From Antricoccus suffuscus (GTDB lineage: Bacteria; Actinomycetota; Actinomycetes; Mycobacteriales; Antricoccaceae), in NCBI RefSeq assembly GCF_003003235.1, contig NZ_PVUE01000013.1, positions 60,690-124,689 on the forward strand: a stretch of DNA of 64,000 nucleotides. Direction: 5' to 3'. A program made the position numbers and the translations under genes. Every line of letters begins with the position of its first letter. The stretch's first letter is position 1. Below the pieces are notes generated by a model. The model had not been told where the DNA came from and searched no databases. It saw nothing but the letters and a program-made list of their open reading frames with translations. Of the stretch, positions 46,332 to 54,528 are shown piece by piece.

Positions 46332-48509
46332 TCACGCCACCAGTGTGGATTCACGCTCCCGGGCCAGTTCGCCGGTCGGTCTTTGACGCGACACGATGCT
46401 TAGGCCGAGCGGCACGGTCACGGCCAGCGTCCCGCCGATCAGCGCGATCCCGGAGTCGTTGATCGCGAACCCGACCACGGCCACCACTATGATCCCGACC
46501 GCCGCGGCACTGGCGTACGGCGCCTTGTCCTCGAGATAACCGATCACCTGGCGGGCCTTGTCCCGGTAGACCAGCACGCAGATAACGATCAGCACGAGCG
46601 TGAGCGGAGTGAAGACACTGCGGGTGAACAACCCGAGGTTGTTGTGCAGTTTGCGGCCAATCACGGTAAACGCCGTACCGTCGAGGACCTGACCGACGAA
46701 CCGGCCTAGGTGCGTCTGGCTCTGTTCGGGCCGCAGATAGTCACCGACCGCTATCAAGATCACCACGATCGCGCCACCGGCCAACGCCGCCAGGAGACGC
46801 CAGATCGACACCCTGATCCGAGCGGCTATCAACCCGAGCAGCAGCAGCGACGGCACCAGCGAGACGACGCCTCCAAAGTCCGATCCCGCACCCGGTGCGC
46901 CGTCGATAGCGATAGCCGCGACGCCGATCGCCGCGACCACGCCGATCTCGCGGGCCCGCGAACCGGACACGGTCTTGACCGTGAGCCCGATGATCATCAT
47001 CAAGGCGCCGGCGAACACCGAGAACGCGATATTGCCGAAACCGGTGAATCTGCCCGCCACGATCGCGTCGTACCCGAGCGGTGAGTTGATCGCCAGATAA
47101 GAACCGGTGAGTACGTCGATGCCCAGGATCGCGACGGTCAGCCCGGCCGCGACTAGCGGCGGTCCGGACGGATGTCGCCGCCACGGCCCCGCGAAGCACA
47201 CCGCCGTCAGTAACGCAGTCGCACCGGCGATGACAAGCACTATTGCCGTGCCCGGGCTGCTCCCGCGCCACCAGGGCACGAAGTTGCACAGGAAGCTCGC
47301 GGCCGGCAACGTCCCGGCCGCGATCGCGATGACCTGAAGCCACCCGCGCGGTCGCCACCGGGCCTTAATCGCCACGAACAGCAGCAACGAGGCCAGCGCG
47401 CAGATCACCGCGAGGATGTTGAAGAAGTCGCTGGAGATCCACACGTGCGCGGCGGCCGCGGTCGCCAGGTCGGCGAACTTCGCGACGGTGGCGCTCATCG
47501 ATTGATCACGATCGCTCGTCGTCGCCGGTTGACCCACCATCGAGTTGGGCGCCTTGCCGCCCATCATCCGGATCACGGTCGGCGCGATGTCGATCAGCTG
47601 GATGTACGGCGAGCGCCCAGTGCTCGGCGAGCTGAGGATCTTGCCGTCGAGACCCGCGCCGACGGCAATGATCGCCTGCAGGTGCGAGCGACGATAGTCC
47701 GGCTGCGAGATGCCCGCGACGATCACGGTCGCGCCAGCTTTCTTGGCGCCGTCGATGATCTTCCCAACCGATTCGTCGAGCGCGGCGATCTCGGCCGGTG
47801 TCTTGCCCTCTGGCGTGCCGGAGGCCACCAGCGTGAGGGGGCAATGCGTGGCGAGGGTCGCCCAGCCGTCCGCATTGGTCGGCCGGGGCGCCGGATTGAC
47901 CTTGGCGCCCTTGGCACCGACGGCCAGGATCGGATCGCGTCCGACGGTCGTCGTACACGCCACTTGCGTGCCCAAAGCCCCTGGTACGGCGCCAAACCCG
48001 AGCTTCTTGTTCTCGACGATGGCCGCGGTGAGCTTGCTGCCGCTGGTCGTCGGTACGGTGCCGCGCTGACCCAGACAGTCCTTCGTCGCGTTGGTCGCGG
48101 CCTGCTGCTGTGGTGTCGTCGGCGTGGTCCCGTCCGGGTTGAGCTGGCCCTCTCCTGGCAACGGCAGTTCGCCCTCAGGCGGCAGCTCGTCCTCGGGCAC
48201 CGGCGCGGGATAGCGGGCCCGGTTGCCGGCGCCGAGCGTGACCCAGCCGTCCCACGGACAGGTCACCGCCCGGGCCGCCCGGTTGGTGATCAGGCCGACC
48301 GCGCCCTCGTTGGCGGCATTCCACAGGTGCGGCGTCCCGGTCTCGGAGATCGCTGCCCACTCCAGGCCTGGGACACTGACGATCACGACGCGGTCGGCCT
48401 TGCCGGGCGCGCCGATGTTGGAGGACTCGGTCACCGTCCGCAGACCCGCAATCAGCACGCAGATCGCAGACAGGGCGATCACCAGGGCGGTCCAACGCTT
48501 CGCCGTCAC
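46332..48509 (-). CDS. Large membrane protein with alkaline-phosphatase-like ectodomain
   Basis: A 725-residue protein. A single N-terminal helix (about residues 7-24) is followed by an extracellular domain of about 320 residues with VVIVSVPGLEWAAISETGTPHLWNAANEGAVG. That opening and the text AVTCPWDGWVTLGAGNRA recall the alkaline-phosphatase/phosphodiesterase superfamily. The C-terminal half has about ten helices. It is the last gene of the recN-steA-mctB-murJ operon; its GTG start overlaps the glycosyltransferase stop by 4 bases. A role in cell-envelope assembly is inferred from context only. Confidence 0.7.
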   Translation of the reverse strand: MTAKRWTALVIALSAICVLIAGLRTVTESSNIGAPGKADRVVIVSVPGLEWAAISETGTPHLWNAANEGAVGLITNRAARAVTCPWDGWVTLGAGNRARYPAPVPEDELPPEGELPLPGEGQLNPDGTTPTTPQQQAATNATKDCLGQRGTVPTTSGSKLTAAIVENKKLGFGAVPGALGTQVACTTTVGRDPILAVGAKGAKVNPAPRPTNADGWATLATHCPLTLVASGTPEGKTPAEIAALDESVGKIIDGAKKAGATVIVAGISQPDYRRSHLQAIIAVGAGLDGKILSSPSTGRSPYIQLIDIAPTVIRMMGGKAPNSMVGQPATTSDRDQSMSATVAKFADLATAAAAHVWISSDFFNILAVICALASLLLFVAIKARWRPRGWLQVIAIAAGTLPAASFLCNFVPWWRGSSPGTAIVLVIAGATALLTAVCFAGPWRRHPSGPPLVAAGLTVAILGIDVLTGSYLAINSPLGYDAIVAGRFTGFGNIAFSVFAGALMMIIGLTVKTVSGSRAREIGVVAAIGVAAIAIDGAPGAGSDFGGVVSLVPSLLLLGLIAARIRVSIWRLLAALAGGAIVVILIAVGDYLRPEQSQTHLGRFVGQVLDGTAFTVIGRKLHNNLGLFTRSVFTPLTLVLIVICVLVYRDKARQVIGYLEDKAPYASAAAVGIIVVAVVGFAINDSGIALIGGTLAVTVPLGLSIVSRQRPTGELARERESTLVA
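46384..46410 (+). repeat. Direct repeat right copy (20 bp exact)
   Basis: The same 20-base sequence as at 45810-45829, here within the coding 3' end of the membrane protein gene (antisense to it, about 20 codons from the stop). Confidence 0.8.
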
Positions 48510-49642
48510 GGGTGGCGCACCGGCCCAGACGTCGTGCCGAGAAGCTCTTGGTAGAGCTGGACCAGCGCGAGCGCAGTGTCGCGTTCGCTCGGGAAGTCCT
48601 GCGCCCGCCGCGCGCCGGCCACGGCGAGTGCGCGACGGGCGTCCGGGTGGTCAAGTAGGTCGTTCACGGCCGCGGCCAGGCCGTCGACGTCGCCGACGTC
48701 GATCCGGTACGCCGCATCCCCCACCAGCTCGTCCATACCGCCGGCCGTGGTGCTGACCAGAGCGACGCCGGCGCGCATTGCCTCTTGCGCGACCAGTGAT
48801 CGAGCCTCCCACACCGACGGCAGCAACACCAGGTCGGCGGCGCCCATCAGATCGGCCACGTCGGATCGGCGGCCGAGCAGCTTCACCGGCGCGCCCAACT
48901 CGTCGATCTGGTCGTGCAGCGCGCCCATCAGTGGCCCATCGCCGGCGATCATCGTGATCGGGCGATCAGCGCGCTCACGCCACTTCACGGACGCGGGAAT
49001 CAGTGTGTCGTAACCCTTCTGGGGATGAAGCCGGCCCACGCACAGCAACAGCGGGCGGTCGTCGGTGACACCCAGCTCGCGGCGTACCTGCTCGCGCGAC
49101 TTGGCCGCGGGCGGCAGCGGCGGCGCGCCGACCGGGCCGAAGACGACGTACCGGCCGCCGACGTCGCGGGCCCGTTCGACGAGGTCCATCGACGCGCCGA
49201 TGACGACGTCGGCGCTGCGCGCAACGAAGTGTTCGACCGCGCCGTACACCTTGCGCAGCACTGGGTTGGCGGTGTCGACGGTGTTGTGCAAGGTGACCGC
49301 GAGCGGCGTACGACGTCCGAGGTTCGCCAGCGCGGCGACGGTGGCCGCGCGCAGCCCATGGGCGTGGATGAGCTTGGCGTCGCTGGTGACCGCGCGCAAC
49401 CGGCGGGCGGCGCGCAGGTCTTCCAGCGGCCGCGGTCCGGAGGCGATCTCGACCGGAGCGAACCGGGCACCCGCGGTGGTGAAACCGAAGAGGTCTTCGG
49501 TCGCCTGCGGTCCGTGCACGCGCACGTCCGCGCCGGCCTCGACAAGGGTCGGCACAAGGCCGCGCACGTGGGTGCCGACGCCTCCGGTCGAGGTCGCGAT
49601 CACCTGGGCGAGCGCGCGTCCGGTGAGTTGTTCGCTCGTCAC
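48506..49642 (-). CDS. Family 4 glycosyltransferase
   Basis: A 378-residue GT-B glycosyltransferase. The N-terminal domain has STGGVGTHVRGLVPTLVEAGADV, and the donor-binding domain has LLLCVGRLHPQKGYDTLI and the E-x7-E equivalent LLPSVWEARSLVAQEAMRAGVALVSTTAGGMDELV. It transfers a sugar from an activated nucleotide donor; the acceptor is unknown. Starts overlap on both sides (GTGA), so it is translated with murJ and the large membrane protein. Confidence 0.88.
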   Translation of the reverse strand: MTSEQLTGRALAQVIATSTGGVGTHVRGLVPTLVEAGADVRVHGPQATEDLFGFTTAGARFAPVEIASGPRPLEDLRAARRLRAVTSDAKLIHAHGLRAATVAALANLGRRTPLAVTLHNTVDTANPVLRKVYGAVEHFVARSADVVIGASMDLVERARDVGGRYVVFGPVGAPPLPPAAKSREQVRRELGVTDDRPLLLCVGRLHPQKGYDTLIPASVKWRERADRPITMIAGDGPLMGALHDQIDELGAPVKLLGRRSDVADLMGAADLVLLPSVWEARSLVAQEAMRAGVALVSTTAGGMDELVGDAAYRIDVGDVDGLAAAVNDLLDHPDARRALAVAGARRAQDFPSERDTALALVQLYQELLGTTSGPVRHP

Positions 49643-51438
49643 GGTGTCCTCTCGTTGGTGCTCGGGTCTGGCTGGGCTGTGTCGGACTGCGTGGTCTCGG
49701 ATTGTGAATGGCTCCGTTCGTATGCGTCATGCGGTTCCTGGGCGCCTTTACGCCGCCGTGCCACCAGACCGCGGATCGGTGAGCCCGGCAACACGAACAA
49801 AATCACCCCGCACACCACGACCGCGATCAATCCTCGCAGACCCCCGGCGAGGAAGCCTGCCCAGATCGAACTGTCGGAATCGATTTGTAACGGTCCCGGC
49901 AAGGTGACCCATTTTGTCACCAATCCGACGGCGACGGCGGCCACACCCGTCGCCAGGGCGGAGGTGACGTCGGCGGCCACCCGCCGACCGGCCTTGACGC
50001 CGACCGTCACCAGCAGCGCGATCCCGAGCACGGTCACGCCGATAGCGTTGCCCCAGGTGAGGGCCGCGACCCGCTGTCCCTTGGGCAGGATGAACGACAG
50101 CGCGATGCCGGCCACCACGACCAGTCCCCAGCCGCCTACCGCGGCAATGGCGTTGCCGCGGGCATCACCGAGCGCGAACAGGGCCCGGGACCCGATCGCG
50201 AACAGACTGTAGCCGACCAGCCCGACGGTGAATCCGACGATCCCGTCGGTCAGCGAGTGCACGCTCGGCTCCCCGGGCGCGGACCGCACATAGACGTAGG
50301 CGATCTCGGCGGCGGCCGCGATCAGCGCCGCCGTGGCGATTCCGCTGAACGCCACGATCGAGTCGGTGGCATTGCCAAACCGCAGTCGGAAGCCGCGCAT
50401 GTCCCCTGCGTCGGCGTCCTCGGACAGCTTCGGGAACACCGACGTGGCGATCGGGACGGCGAGAATCGCCCACGGCAGCAAGTAGATCGTCTGCGCGTAG
50501 ACGAATACGTTGATCGATGCGGTCGGCACACCCTGCTGGTTGGTCAGCACGAGGGAGACGATGACCGCGCACTGCTGGGCCAGCAGCCCCGCGACTCCCG
50601 AGGCCGCCATCGCGGCGGCACGCCGCGCGACACCGGGCGGGAAGCGGTAGGTCGGGCGGAAGCGCAACCCGGTGCCACGCAGCGGGACTAGGAGGCTGCC
50701 AGACAGCGCGACCACGCCGAGCGTCGTACCCAGACTGAGGATTAGTTGCTCGCTGGCCGAGGTCTGTTGCAGCGTCGCGCCGCGGCCAGCCACGACGGCG
50801 AATGTGACGTACGCCGCGATCACCACGAGACTGGACAGCAGCGGCGCGAACGCCGGCCCGCCGAACTTGCGGTGCGCCTGCAGGATCCCGGTGAGTACGA
50901 CGCCCACGCCGTACAGCACGATCTGCGGCGCGAAGATCCGCAGCATCGTCGCCCCGGCTGTGACCGCGCCATCGCACTGGCTGCCACCTAGCAGCAGCCG
51001 GGTGATCGGTTCGGCGAACAGTGCCACTAACAGCGCGATCGGCGCCAGCACGCTGAGCGCCCAGGTCACCAGCGCCGAGGACGTCTTGGATGCGTGCTCC
51101 CGGTCGCCCCGGGTGATCGCCGAGGACAGCAGCGGTACGACGACGCTGGCCAGTGCGCCGCCCGCGACAATCTCGAAGATGATGTTGGGGACGGTGTTGA
51201 CCGTCTGATAGGTCTGGCCGAGGCAGGTCTGCCCGACGGTGTTGGCGAACACGACGTTGCGGCCGAACCCGGCGATCCGGGCGAAGACGGTGAGGACCGC
51301 GATCAGCAGCGCGGCCTTGGCGAAGTTATGGCCGATGCGGCTACCCGATCCGGCCGGTGATGCCGGGGCTGGCTGCTCTGCTGGCGCTGGCGGCCCCGCC
51401 GAGGGTGAGGGAAGGTCCGCCATCGGCGCGTCGCTCAT
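49639..51438 (-). CDS. murJ: Lipid II flippase MurJ-like membrane protein
   Basis: A 599-residue integral membrane protein with 14 or so helices. The MurJ/MviN start is recognisable: NFAKAALLIAVLTVFARIAGFGRNVVFANTVG, then NTVPNIIFEIVAGGALASVVVPLLS. It should move lipid-linked peptidoglycan precursor across the membrane. The first 40 residues are a Pro/Ala-rich cytoplasmic segment. The ATG at 51438 overlaps the upstream stop by 4 bases. Another MurJ could exist elsewhere in the genome. Confidence 0.9.
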   Translation of the reverse strand: MSDAPMADLPSPSAGPPAPAEQPAPASPAGSGSRIGHNFAKAALLIAVLTVFARIAGFGRNVVFANTVGQTCLGQTYQTVNTVPNIIFEIVAGGALASVVVPLLSSAITRGDREHASKTSSALVTWALSVLAPIALLVALFAEPITRLLLGGSQCDGAVTAGATMLRIFAPQIVLYGVGVVLTGILQAHRKFGGPAFAPLLSSLVVIAAYVTFAVVAGRGATLQQTSASEQLILSLGTTLGVVALSGSLLVPLRGTGLRFRPTYRFPPGVARRAAAMAASGVAGLLAQQCAVIVSLVLTNQQGVPTASINVFVYAQTIYLLPWAILAVPIATSVFPKLSEDADAGDMRGFRLRFGNATDSIVAFSGIATAALIAAAAEIAYVYVRSAPGEPSVHSLTDGIVGFTVGLVGYSLFAIGSRALFALGDARGNAIAAVGGWGLVVVAGIALSFILPKGQRVAALTWGNAIGVTVLGIALLVTVGVKAGRRVAADVTSALATGVAAVAVGLVTKWVTLPGPLQIDSDSSIWAGFLAGGLRGLIAVVVCGVILFVLPGSPIRGLVARRRKGAQEPHDAYERSHSQSETTQSDTAQPDPSTNERTP

Positions 51439-52262
51439 CGGCGACGGCCGAGAGCATCCACCTCTCGCAGCACCGGAGTCGACTCGATGACCTTGGTGAA
51501 GCTGATCTTCTCGCTGGCGATGGTCAGCGCGGCCAGGACGCCCAGGACGCCGAGTCGCCACCGCGGCCCACCGGCGGCGGCCAGTCGCAGGCCGAGTACG
51601 GCGCCGACCGCGTTGGCGCCGCCGTCACCGAGCATGGTGCGTTCGCCGAGATCGTCGGGCAGCAGCCCGGCCGCGGCACCGACCGGTCCCGCGACGATGC
51701 CGCCGTTAGCGCCGCCGATCGTGATCGCACCGAGCCCTATGGCAGCCTTCAATGCACGCCCGGGCCGCAGGTCGAGCAGGTTGATGAGATTGGCCGTGCC
51801 GGCGATGACGCCGCCCGCGACGATCCGGTCGAGCGGATGCTTGGTAACCGAACCGGCGGCCACGAGGCCCGCCGTACCGACCCCGGCGATCTTGACCAGA
51901 CCGGAGGTGACCCGGCCTTCCTTGAGCGCTCCGAGGTGGCCGCGGAAACCCTTGTCACTGCGCTGATCTGCGCGGGCGCCGACGATATCGTCGTACACGC
52001 CGACCGCGCCGGATGCGAGAGTCACACCGACCGCGGCAGCGCGATAGCCCTGCGGCGCACCGACGCCGGCGGTGAGTGCGGACGCGGCCGCCAATGCCGG
52101 ACCGGACAGCAAGCTCACCGACTCACCACGATGGTTCACGCGGGCCCAAGCCTTCTCGCCGCCGGGCTGGGCCTGTTGCAGCACGTCGTACGCCGCCTGC
52201 CCTGCCATCGCGCCCGCGCCCGCGAGCGCGATCCGCTTTATCAACTGCCCAAAAAAACTCAT
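51435..52262 (-). CDS. MraY/WecA-like membrane glycosyltransferase-family protein
   Basis: A 275-residue membrane protein. It shows the MraY/WecA family pattern in reduced form: GVYDDIVGARADQRSDKGFRGHLGALKEGRVTSGLVKI (the D-D and K-x-x-x-x positions), NLINLLDLRPGRALK (N-x-x-N-L-x-D), and MLGDGGANAVGAVLG (D-G/A-N). True MraY is longer, so this is a compact relative. It sits between the mctB-like gene and murJ, which fits a role in lipid-linked sugar or envelope metabolism. Confidence 0.7.
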   Translation of the reverse strand: MSFFGQLIKRIALAGAGAMAGQAAYDVLQQAQPGGEKAWARVNHRGESVSLLSGPALAAASALTAGVGAPQGYRAAAVGVTLASGAVGVYDDIVGARADQRSDKGFRGHLGALKEGRVTSGLVKIAGVGTAGLVAAGSVTKHPLDRIVAGGVIAGTANLINLLDLRPGRALKAAIGLGAITIGGANGGIVAGPVGAAAGLLPDDLGERTMLGDGGANAVGAVLGLRLAAAGGPRWRLGVLGVLAALTIASEKISFTKVIESTPVLREVDALGRRR

Positions 52263-52297
52263 GTCGAGGATGATTCCTTATTTAGCTGCCGGGCGCC

Positions 52298-53233
52298 TTA
52301 TTTAGGTGTCGGCGGGATCGGCTGGGCATCCTTCGCGGCGCCGTACTGGCCGCTCTTGCCGTTAGCCTCGGCCGCGAGCGCCCACACGACGCTGATCTGG
52401 CCGGAGGCGAAGTTGCTGTTGTCGACGGTGGAGATCCGAGACGCGATCGACGCATCCGTCTTGGCCGCGCCGATCAGCCCGCTCGAAGCGGCGGAGTCCA
52501 GATCGCCGGCGATCACCACAGCCGCGCCCTTTTTGTCCAGCTCGGAGGCCAATGCCAGCAGCGTGGCGTTGCGTTTCTTCGCCTCGTCGGTGGCCTTGCC
52601 GCTGGTCACGATGACGATGTTTTGGGCCGGGGAGATGTCGGTGCTGTCCAGCTTGAGTACGCCGAGGCCACCCAGCCCGCTGAGCACGGCGGTGATGGAG
52701 GCTCCGGGCTGAGCGGGGCTGCCGTCCTTGGGCGTCACGATCATGTTGGCGATCAGGGACCCGACGACCGTGCCGGTGTTGGAAGACTGCGCGACCGTGA
52801 CGCCGGCGGGCAGGTCCGAGGTCGCGTAGTTCATCAGCGTGGAGGCCGACTTCGGGTCGCTGTAGCTATCGCTCAGCGAGATCGAGCCGGTGTTCTTCGC
52901 GCCGGCGGCCTGAGTCATCTTGATGATCGCGTCGCGCTGTTCGGCGGTGACCGAATCGCCTGCGGTGATCGTGATGAAGGACTGGTCGGCGAGGACATCC
53001 TTGACCAGGGTCGGCGCGACGGCCGCATCGAAGGCGCTGTTCTGCTGGATCTGGATGGCGCTGCTGCTGACCCGCGCCTCAAGGTCACGCTTGTCATTGG
53101 TCAGCGTCTTGACCTGGGAGTTGAGGTTGTCGGTGATTGCTCCATTGAGGGCCGTCGTACCGATGATGATGCCGAGCGCGATCGCCAGGAACACCGAAAT
53201 CAGCGAGACGACGTGGTATTTGAAATCAATCAC
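52298..53233 (-). CDS. MctB-like copper transport outer-envelope protein
   Basis: A 311-residue protein. One N-terminal helix (YHVVSLISVFLAIALGIIIGTTAL), a coiled coil (TDNLNSQVKTLTNDKRDLEARVSSSA), and a larger domain match the copper transporter/MctB (Rv1698) family. In Mycobacterium the gene is linked to copper tolerance. Its start overlaps the steA stop by 1 base, as in the conserved recN-steA-mctB set. Confidence 0.88.
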   Translation of the reverse strand: MIDFKYHVVSLISVFLAIALGIIIGTTALNGAITDNLNSQVKTLTNDKRDLEARVSSSAIQIQQNSAFDAAVAPTLVKDVLADQSFITITAGDSVTAEQRDAIIKMTQAAGAKNTGSISLSDSYSDPKSASTLMNYATSDLPAGVTVAQSSNTGTVVGSLIANMIVTPKDGSPAQPGASITAVLSGLGGLGVLKLDSTDISPAQNIVIVTSGKATDEAKKRNATLLALASELDKKGAAVVIAGDLDSAASSGLIGAAKTDASIASRISTVDNSNFASGQISVVWALAAEANGKSGQYGAAKDAQPIPPTPK

Positions 53234-54414
53234 TAGAAGAGGTCCTTAACCCAGAATATGAAACTCTGCCACTTGTCCAGCAGGATCTCGATGTATGTCT
53301 GCCCGACCTTGGACACGGCCAGCGCGACACAGATCGCGACCAGTGCGGCAATCACTAGTACGACGAGGGCCCCAGAAGAGATCCGGCTGCGATAGAGTCG
53401 GCTCACACCTTTTGCATCGACCAGTTTGCTGCCGACCCGCAGCCTGGTCAGGAACGTCGAGGCCATGCCGCCGCGACCCTTGTCCAGGAACTCCACCAGC
53501 GTGGCGTGCGTGCCAACCGCGACGATCAGCTCGGCCCCCTTCTCATCCGCGAGCAGCATCGCGATGTCCTCACTCGTGGCGGCGGCCGGGAAGGTCACGG
53601 CCTCCACCCCGAGGTCCTGCACGCGTTGCAGGCCCGGCGCGCGGCCATCGACGTACGCGTGCACGACGACTTCCGCGCCGCACTTCAGGACGTGGTCAGA
53701 CACCGAGTCCATATCGCCGACGATCATGTCGGGAGTCATGCCCAGCTCCAGCAGCGCGTCCGCGCCGCCGTCCACCCCGATCAGCACCGGGCGGTACTCC
53801 CGGATATAGGGCTTGAGCATCTTGAGGTCTTCTTTGTAGTCGTAACCGCGTACGACGATCAGGCAGTGCCGGCGCTCGAAGGACGTCTTAACATCAGGTA
53901 CGCCGATGCCGTCGAGCAGCAGCGTGCGCTCCTGCTTCATGTATTCCATGGTGTTGGCGGCGAACGCCTCCAACTGGGTCGACAGGCCCGCGCGCGCCTC
54001 GTTCATCGCGACGGTGACCGACTCGTCGTCGTACCGGAATCCGGTTGTCACCTCGCGGTCGCCGGCGTACAGCGTGTTGCCGGTGAGGGTGACGCGGGTG
54101 CCCTCCTTGAGTTCGGAGAAGACCTGCTTACCGACGTTGTCCAGCAGCGGGATGCCCGCGCCAAGGAGGATCTCCGGACCGAGGTTGGGATAACGCCCGG
54201 AGATGCTGGGTGACGCGTTGACCACGGCCGCGACCTTGCAACCGACGAGCGCGTCGGCGCTCACCCGGTCGATGTCGACGTGATCGATGATCGCCACTTC
54301 ACCCGGTCTGAGCCGCTTGGTGAGGTTCTTCGTACGACGATCCAACCGCGCCACGCCTTCTGCTCCGGAGCCGGCCGGATCGGGCCGCCCCTTGCGGATC
54401 GTGGCGATTTTCAT
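53233..54414 (-). CDS. steA: SteA-like cytokinetic ring protein
   Basis: A 393-residue protein. Its N-terminal half resembles the thiamine pyrophosphokinase-like fold (IADHVDIDRVSADALVGCKVAAVVNASPSISGRYPN; VVRGYDYKEDLKMLKPYIREYRPVLIGVDGGADALLELGMTPDMIVGDMDSVS). The C-terminal helix (LVVLVIAALVAICVALAV) is the membrane anchor. SteA with SteB is tied to cell separation in Corynebacterium. It is the Rv1697 equivalent. Confidence 0.9.
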   Translation of the reverse strand: MKIATIRKGRPDPAGSGAEGVARLDRRTKNLTKRLRPGEVAIIDHVDIDRVSADALVGCKVAAVVNASPSISGRYPNLGPEILLGAGIPLLDNVGKQVFSELKEGTRVTLTGNTLYAGDREVTTGFRYDDESVTVAMNEARAGLSTQLEAFAANTMEYMKQERTLLLDGIGVPDVKTSFERRHCLIVVRGYDYKEDLKMLKPYIREYRPVLIGVDGGADALLELGMTPDMIVGDMDSVSDHVLKCGAEVVVHAYVDGRAPGLQRVQDLGVEAVTFPAAATSEDIAMLLADEKGAELIVAVGTHATLVEFLDKGRGGMASTFLTRLRVGSKLVDAKGVSRLYRSRISSGALVVLVIAALVAICVALAVSKVGQTYIEILLDKWQSFIFWVKDLF

Positions 54415-54528
54415 TGGGCCAGTCTTTCATCGAGTCATGTGGTTATGGGGTATTTGGGGCACCGACACACCTGTGAGCGGGCGTGACCCTGCTCGCCACC
54501 ACGAGACGTGCTCGCGGCCCGCGACGGC

